Assembly: GCA_900754175.1 (NCBI GenBank)
Contig: CAAEBS010000064.1
Span: 1-17,573 of the forward strand
Reading direction: 5' to 3'
DNA: 17,573 nucleotides
Source of the DNA: Clostridia bacterium
GTDB taxonomy: Bacteria > Bacillota > Clostridia > Oscillospirales > CAG-272
In this document: one piece after another, positions 13,310 to 17,573 of the stretch
How positions within the stretch are numbered: position 1 is the stretch's first letter
Layout: every line of letters begins with the position of its first letter
The notes under the pieces: generated by a model
Seen by the model: only the letters and a program-made list of their open reading frames with translations
Databases searched by the model: none
Told to the model about the DNA's origin: nothing
Position numbers and translations under genes: made by a program

Positions 13310-14416
13310 ATGAAAAAGATCGTTATGATTTACCCCGCCTACCTGACAAACGACCGCACACGCATCCGCACCGGCGGCATCCAGACCTACCTTTCCGCCC
13401 TGTGCGGCGTAGTCTCCCCGCTTGGTTTTGCGCCGGTCCTTTATCAGTGCGCACCCGAGGACTTTGTGCTCCGGCATGAAGGCGTCGAGATCCACGGGCT
13501 TGCCGTACCGGAAAAGTCGCTTGCCGCCCGTGCCCTGCGGGAGCTTTCCGGCAAGGAGATCGTCATTTTCGGCAGTCACGAGCTGACCGTCCCTTACCGT
13601 GGCAGATCGGTTGCCATTCAGCATGGCGTCACCTGGGACAAGCCGAGCGCCAGAAGCCGGAACATTCCCGAGAGCGCTTTTATTTTCCACCGGGCGTGGC
13701 AGGCTTCCCGGCGGCTTGCCCCGCTCCGGTCGCTTGATGCTCTTGTCTGCGTGGACCGCAATTTCGTCAACTGGTACCGCACGCAGGTGGGGCATCCTGC
13801 CGTCGCCTGCCGGGTCATTCCGAATTTCACACATATCGCCCCGCCCGCTCCCAAGCCGGAGGGAGATCTGCGCATCATCTTTGCCCGCCGCTTTTTTCCC
13901 TACCGTGGCACCCGGATCTTTGCCGAAGCGATCGCCCGTCTGCTGACGGAATACGACGGTCTTTTCGTTACGCTTGCCGGAGAGGGACCGGACGAGGAGT
14001 GGCTCCGGGAACGCCTCGGCGGATTTCACAACGTGGAATTCATCCGCTACGCCCCGCAGGACTCGCTGAAAATCCATGAAAATCAGCACATTGCCGTCAT
14101 TCCCACCATCGGCTCGGAGGGAACCTCGCTGTCGCTTCTCGAAGCCATGTCCGCCGGGTGCGCCGTGGTCTGCACCGACGTAGGCGGCATGACCGACGTC
14201 GTGCTGGACGGCTACAACGGGCTGATGATCCCGCCCTCCTCCGAGGCGCTTTATCTTGCGCTCCGGCGGCTGATCGGGGATGAAGCACTCCGCCGGACGC
14301 TGGCGCTACGGGCACGGGAAACGGTTGCCGGTGCTTTCTCCTACGAACGCTGGGCAGAGCGCTGGAGCGATCTGCTGTCAGATCTTGCCGACGCCGACGG
14401 GGGCAGTACGCTATGA
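13310..14416 (+). CDS. GT4-family glycosyltransferase
   Basis: This 368-residue GT-B enzyme is the second GT4 member of the operon. GGIQTYLSAL (22-31) is the acceptor-side loop. The donor domain shows RRFFPYRGT (193-201), VTLAGEGPDEEW (220-231) and the EX7E pair E270/E278 in SEGTSLSLLEAM, then VGGMTDVVLDGYNGLM, typical of donor binding. It has no signal peptide. The ATG has an AAAGGAAAG stretch in front. The stop overlaps the flippase start in ATGA, so the two are translationally coupled. It differs clearly from the first GT4 gene and probably adds a different sugar. Confidence 0.93.
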   Translation: MKKIVMIYPAYLTNDRTRIRTGGIQTYLSALCGVVSPLGFAPVLYQCAPEDFVLRHEGVEIHGLAVPEKSLAARALRELSGKEIVIFGSHELTVPYRGRSVAIQHGVTWDKPSARSRNIPESAFIFHRAWQASRRLAPLRSLDALVCVDRNFVNWYRTQVGHPAVACRVIPNFTHIAPPAPKPEGDLRIIFARRFFPYRGTRIFAEAIARLLTEYDGLFVTLAGEGPDEEWLRERLGGFHNVEFIRYAPQDSLKIHENQHIAVIPTIGSEGTSLSLLEAMSAGCAVVCTDVGGMTDVVLDGYNGLMIPPSSEALYLALRRLIGDEALRRTLALRARETVAGAFSYERWAERWSDLLSDLADADGGSTL

Positions 14417-15864
14417 CGAAATCCAACAGTCTGGCAGGTAACCTCGGCTGGAAATTCGCCGAGCGGGTCGCCGCCCAGCTCATTACCCTCATCGTTTCGA
14501 TTCTGCTTGCCCGGATTCTTTCTCCCGCCGATTACGGCGTAGTTGCCGCCGTCACCATTTTCATCACGCTGGCAAACGTCCTGGTCTCTGACGGTTTCGG
14601 CAACGCCCTGATCCAGAAAAAGGACGCCGACGCCCTGGACTTTTCCTCGGTGCTCTGGTTCAATTTCGGCTTTTCCATTGTCCTTTATGCCCTGCTTTTT
14701 TTCGCCGCACCGCTTATCTCCCGCTTTTTCGGGGAAAGCTATACTGTGCTGACCCCCGTCCTGCGGGTTCTGGGTCTGCGGCTGATCGCCGCCGGAATCA
14801 ATTCGGTCCAGCAGGCGTATGTGGCACGGAAAATGATCTTTCGCAAATTCTTCCTCGCCACTATTGCCGGCGCCGTTCTGTCGGGTGCGGTAGGCATTGC
14901 CATGGCGTATGCGGGATGCGGCGTCTGGGCGTTGGTTGCCCAGTATCTGACCAACACGGTGGTAAGCACGGCAGTGCTTGGGCTTTCCCTGCGCAAAAGA
15001 CCGCTGTTCGCCCTTTCGTGGAAACGGCTGGAGCGGATGATGGGCTTTGGCGTCCGGTTGCTTGGCACCCGGCTTTTGATCGTGGGCTACGAAGAACTGC
15101 GTGCCGTCATCGTCGGAAAGCTTTACTCCGCCGATTCGCTTGCCTACTACGACAAGGGTCGGCAGTTTCCGAATCTGATCGTCGGCAACCTCAACACCTC
15201 GGTCGGCACCGTGCTTTTCCCACGGATGGCACAGGAACAGGACGCTCCGGAAAAACTGCGGCAGACCATCCGGCGCTCGGTGCGCTTTACCTCGTTTCTT
15301 CTTTTTCCGGTCATGCTGGGACTTGCCGTCGTCGCAAAGCCGCTCGTCATCCTGTTCCTGACCGAAAAATGGCTTCCCTGCGTGCCGCTTTTACAGCTGT
15401 TCTGCATCGTCTACCTGTTTCAGCCCATGCACACCGCCAATATGCAGGCGATCAAAGCGCTTGGCAAGGGGAAACTTTACTTCCGGCTGGAGCTTGGCAA
15501 AAAACTGGTGGAGCTTGCCGTGCTCCTCTCGGTCATGCGGCTGGGAGTGACCGCCATTGTGATCTCGGCGGCGATCCTGACCACGCTTTACACCGCCGTC
15601 AACGCCCTGCCGGTGCAGAAACTGCTGGGCTACTCTTTTCTCTCCCAACTGCGGGACATCGGCGCTCCCCTGCTGTTTTCCCTGCTTGCCGTCTGTGCCG
15701 CCCTGCCCCTGTCTCTGCTCCCTCTGTCCCCTCTGCCGCTGATCCTCTTACAGGAAACACTTGGAGCAACCGTGTATCTTGCGGCGGCACGGATTGCCAG
15801 AAGCCCGGAGCTTGCCTGGCTCACCGAACGCCTGCGCAAACTCTTCTCCAAAAATCACCGTTAA
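14413..15864 (+). CDS. Wzx-type polysaccharide flippase (MOP superfamily, WzxC-like)
   Basis: A 483-residue polytopic protein with about 12 to 14 transmembrane helices and no signal peptide cleavage site. The start (SLAGNLGWKFAERVAAQLITLIVSILLARILSPADYGV) is typical of the PST/WzxC branch of the MOP exporter superfamily, as are GFGNALIQKKD and the mid-protein AYYDKGRQFPNLIVGNL. It should flip the undecaprenyl-linked repeat unit to the outer face. It overlaps the preceding GT4 gene by 4 nt (ATGA), placing transferase and exporter in direct translational coupling. Length is typical. Confidence 0.93.
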   Translation: MTKSNSLAGNLGWKFAERVAAQLITLIVSILLARILSPADYGVVAAVTIFITLANVLVSDGFGNALIQKKDADALDFSSVLWFNFGFSIVLYALLFFAAPLISRFFGESYTVLTPVLRVLGLRLIAAGINSVQQAYVARKMIFRKFFLATIAGAVLSGAVGIAMAYAGCGVWALVAQYLTNTVVSTAVLGLSLRKRPLFALSWKRLERMMGFGVRLLGTRLLIVGYEELRAVIVGKLYSADSLAYYDKGRQFPNLIVGNLNTSVGTVLFPRMAQEQDAPEKLRQTIRRSVRFTSFLLFPVMLGLAVVAKPLVILFLTEKWLPCVPLLQLFCIVYLFQPMHTANMQAIKALGKGKLYFRLELGKKLVELAVLLSVMRLGVTAIVISAAILTTLYTAVNALPVQKLLGYSFLSQLRDIGAPLLFSLLAVCAALPLSLLPLSPLPLILLQETLGATVYLAAARIARSPELAWLTERLRKLFSKNHR

Positions 15865-15877
15865 AAAAGGATGCGTT

Positions 15878-16996
15878 ATGAAATCTGTCATGCTTGTTTT
15901 CGGAACCCGTCCGGAAGCGATCAAAATGTGTCCCCTCGTCAACGAGCTGAAGACCCGGAAAAACATCCGGGTTACCGTGTGCGTCACCGGTCAGCACCGC
16001 CAGATGCTGGATCCGGTGCTCTCGGCATTCGGCGTGGTACCGGATTATGACCTGTCGGTCATGCGGGAAAATCAGACCCTGTCGGACGTAACGTCCGCCG
16101 TTCTTGCCGGCATCGGGCGCCCCCTGGACGAAGTACGCCCCGACGTGGTGCTGGTACACGGCGACACCACCTCCGCCTTTGCCGCCGCTCTGGCGTGCTT
16201 TTACCGGCAGATCCCGGTCGGGCACGTGGAAGCGGGTCTGCGCACCTACGACCTCGCCTCTCCCTATCCCGAAGAATTCAACCGGCAGGCGGTGGGACTT
16301 GTGGCACGCTATCACTTTGCCCCCACTCCGCTCGCCCGTGAAAATCTTCTACGGGAAGGCAAGCCGCCGGAATCGGTATACGTCACCGGAAACACGGCGA
16401 TCGACGCTCTGCGTACCACCGTCCGCTCCGACTATACCCACCCCGAGCTTACCTGGGCGGCAGGATACCGGCTGATCGTGATTACCGCTCACCGGCGGGA
16501 AAACCTCGGGGAGCCGATGCACCGGATGTTCCGGGCGATCCGCCGGACGCTTGACGAGCACCCCGACGTAAAGGCGATCTATCCTATCCATATGAATCCC
16601 CTGGTGCGCCGTGCGGCGCAGGAGGAGCTGGCGGGTTGCCGGCAGATCCACCTGACCGAGCCGATGGAGGTGCCGGATTTTCACAATCTTCTTGCCCACA
16701 GCTACCTGATTCTCACCGACAGCGGCGGAATTCAGGAGGAGGCGCCCGCACTCGGAAAGCCGGTGCTGGTCATGCGGGACACCACCGAGCGCCCCGAGGG
16801 GGTAGCCGCCGGGACCCTGAAGCTGGTCGGAACCGGGGAGCAGACGATTTACGAAAACTTCCGCCGGCTTTTGGACGACCCGGAAGCCTACCGTGCCATG
16901 GCACACGCCGAAAACCCTTACGGGGACGGGTATGCCTGCCGCCGCATTGCCGATATTCTCTGTGCAGAACAACCGATCGGATCTAAAATCAATTAA
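15878..16996 (+). CDS. wecB: Non-hydrolysing UDP-N-acetylglucosamine 2-epimerase
   Basis: This 372-residue cytoplasmic enzyme interconverts UDP-GlcNAc and UDP-ManNAc (WecB/MnaA). Diagnostic segments are FGTRPEAIKM (8-17), VHGDTTS (93-99), GHVEAGLRTYD (115-125), AHRREN (204-209) and DSGGIQEEAP (281-290), which carry the catalytic Asp, Glu and His residues. The frame is open 39 codons upstream into the flippase gene; ATG 15878 has AAAAGGA at good spacing and gives the family start MKSVMLVFGTRPEA. It follows the flippase by 13 nt. Its place here implies ManNAc or a derivative in the polymer. No ManNAc dehydrogenase (WecC-like) is in the window. Confidence 0.96.
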   Translation: MKSVMLVFGTRPEAIKMCPLVNELKTRKNIRVTVCVTGQHRQMLDPVLSAFGVVPDYDLSVMRENQTLSDVTSAVLAGIGRPLDEVRPDVVLVHGDTTSAFAAALACFYRQIPVGHVEAGLRTYDLASPYPEEFNRQAVGLVARYHFAPTPLARENLLREGKPPESVYVTGNTAIDALRTTVRSDYTHPELTWAAGYRLIVITAHRRENLGEPMHRMFRAIRRTLDEHPDVKAIYPIHMNPLVRRAAQEELAGCRQIHLTEPMEVPDFHNLLAHSYLILTDSGGIQEEAPALGKPVLVMRDTTERPEGVAAGTLKLVGTGEQTIYENFRRLLDDPEAYRAMAHAENPYGDGYACRRIADILCAEQPIGSKIN

Positions 16997-17014
16997 AGAA
17001 AGGAAATGCAAAAC

Positions 17015-17539
17015 ATGAAAACCAGAAGCAAATTCACCCCCACCGCCCTGCTGGCGCTTTTACTGGCGCTGACCTACCTTTTCGCTCTCTTTGCCTGCGG
17101 CAAGGATGCGAATACCGACGGTAACGAAACCACCCAACCCGAAACGCCCGTGACCGAAGCCCACACCGGTCCGGACGCTCCCCAAGAGAAGATCAAGCGG
17201 GAGGGACTCTGGAAAGACGCCGTTTATCTTTCCGACGCCGAGCTTGGAACCGGCGCCAAGACAATTCGGGTAGAAGTAAAAATTGAAGATCAATCCGTTA
17301 CCTTTACTCTGCACACCGATCGTGACACACTCGGTGAGGTGCTCACAGATCATTCGCTTGTGGAGGGAGAAAAATCCACCTACGGTCTTTACATCAAAAA
17401 AGTCAACGGTATTACCGCTGACTACGATATTGACAAAAGCTGGTGGAACATCTGCAAAAACGGCGAAAGTCTGCCGTCCGGTGCGGACAGCACCAGAATT
17501 GCCGACGGCGAACATTATGAGTTGGTTTATACAAGGTAG
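17015..17539 (+). CDS. DUF4430-domain lipoprotein
   Basis: A 174-residue exported protein. The N-terminus is a basic segment, a hydrophobic helix (about 10-27) and Cys28 in LFACGK, a slightly non-canonical lipobox with Phe at -2. A Thr/Pro/Glu-rich linker (29-60) precedes a C-terminal domain (about 84-174) with TLGEVLTDHSLVEG, IKKVNGITADYD, SWWNICKNGE and ADGEHYELVYTR, the DUF4430 pattern. DUF4430 proteins are related to the cobalamin-binding beta domain of transcobalamin/intrinsic factor and often occur near ECF transporters, from memory. ATG 17015 is preferred because AGGAA abuts the upstream ATG 17006 directly. It starts 18 nt after wecB with no terminator between. A role in polysaccharide biology is not shown. 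Confidence 0.85.
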   Translation: MKTRSKFTPTALLALLLALTYLFALFACGKDANTDGNETTQPETPVTEAHTGPDAPQEKIKREGLWKDAVYLSDAELGTGAKTIRVEVKIEDQSVTFTLHTDRDTLGEVLTDHSLVEGEKSTYGLYIKKVNGITADYDIDKSWWNICKNGESLPSGADSTRIADGEHYELVYTR

Positions 17540-17549
17540 GAAAACGGGG

Positions 17550-17573
17550 GAAACTTTTCTGGAGAAAAGTTTC
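17550..17573. repeat. Inverted repeat GAAACTTTTC/GAAAAGTTTC at the window edge
   Basis: Ten-base perfect arms (17550-17559 and 17564-17573) enclose a TGGA loop, preceded by GGGG. The element lies 10 nt after the DUF4430 stop and probably continues past the window end. It resembles GGGGAAACTTTT-type intergenic hairpin repeats of gut Clostridia. It might also act as the operon's terminator if a T-run follows outside the window. Confidence 0.6.

Noticed and set aside
1..17573. CRISPR array, tRNA/rRNA genes, transposases, toxin-antitoxin or phage-defence genes
   Set aside because: I looked for repeat-spacer periodicity, tRNA cloverleaf motifs and mobile-element or defence proteins and saw none that I could support.

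Overview
This window looks like chromosomal DNA from a GC-rich member of the Clostridia (Bacillota), most likely a gut-type Oscillospirales-like anaerobe. The evidence is a NifS/NifU Fe-S assembly pair with an Rrf2/IscR regulator, near-consensus sigma-A promoters, AGGAGG-type ribosome binding sites, clostridial small genes of the DUF6472 and DUF2974 type, and intergenic repeats of a kind I associate with gut Clostridia. The lineage is an inference. I see no rRNA, tRNA, CRISPR array, transposase or integrase.

Left part (1-5867, genes on the minus strand). Positions 1-204 hold two dispersed-repeat-like blocks and a terminator. The Fe-S assembly operon is nifS-like (663-1865) then nifU-like (205-636). 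It is driven by a consensus promoter embedded in two 25-bp palindromes that are probably operators for the IscR-like repressor. Upstream, and behind its own terminator, lies a separate five-gene transcription unit: ychF, trmB, a nitroreductase, truB and iscR. The repressor gene is therefore the last gene of a translation-related operon and sits directly upstream of its presumed target promoter.

Middle (5898-9733, minus strand). A second five-gene unit reads gdpd, cca, ruvX, a DUF6472 Cys-rich mini-protein and a DUF2974 alpha/beta hydrolase. It starts at a TTGACA-N17-TACAAT promoter and ends at a strong terminator.

Right part (9821-17573, plus strand). A divergent TTGACA-N17-TATAAT promoter starts a cell-surface polysaccharide operon: an EpsF-like GT4 glycosyltransferase, a GT2 glycosyltransferase, an O-antigen ligase/polymerase-like membrane protein (TTG start), a second GT4 glycosyltransferase, a Wzx-type flippase, UDP-GlcNAc 2-epimerase (WecB/MnaA) and a DUF4430 lipoprotein. 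Together they describe a Wzx/Wzy-type pathway: the epimerase supplies UDP-ManNAc, three transferases build a lipid-linked repeat unit, the flippase exports it and the polymerase-like protein joins units. No initiating phosphoglycosyltransferase or chain-length regulator is in the window, so these must lie downstream or elsewhere.

Most of the window is conventional. The best second-look items are the double IscR operator and its uncoupled regulator gene, the CCA enzyme with an apparently eroded HD domain, the direct repeats between the divergent promoters, the Cys/His tail on NifU, and the DUF6472 and DUF4430 proteins of unknown function. I did not find a clear previously undescribed system.
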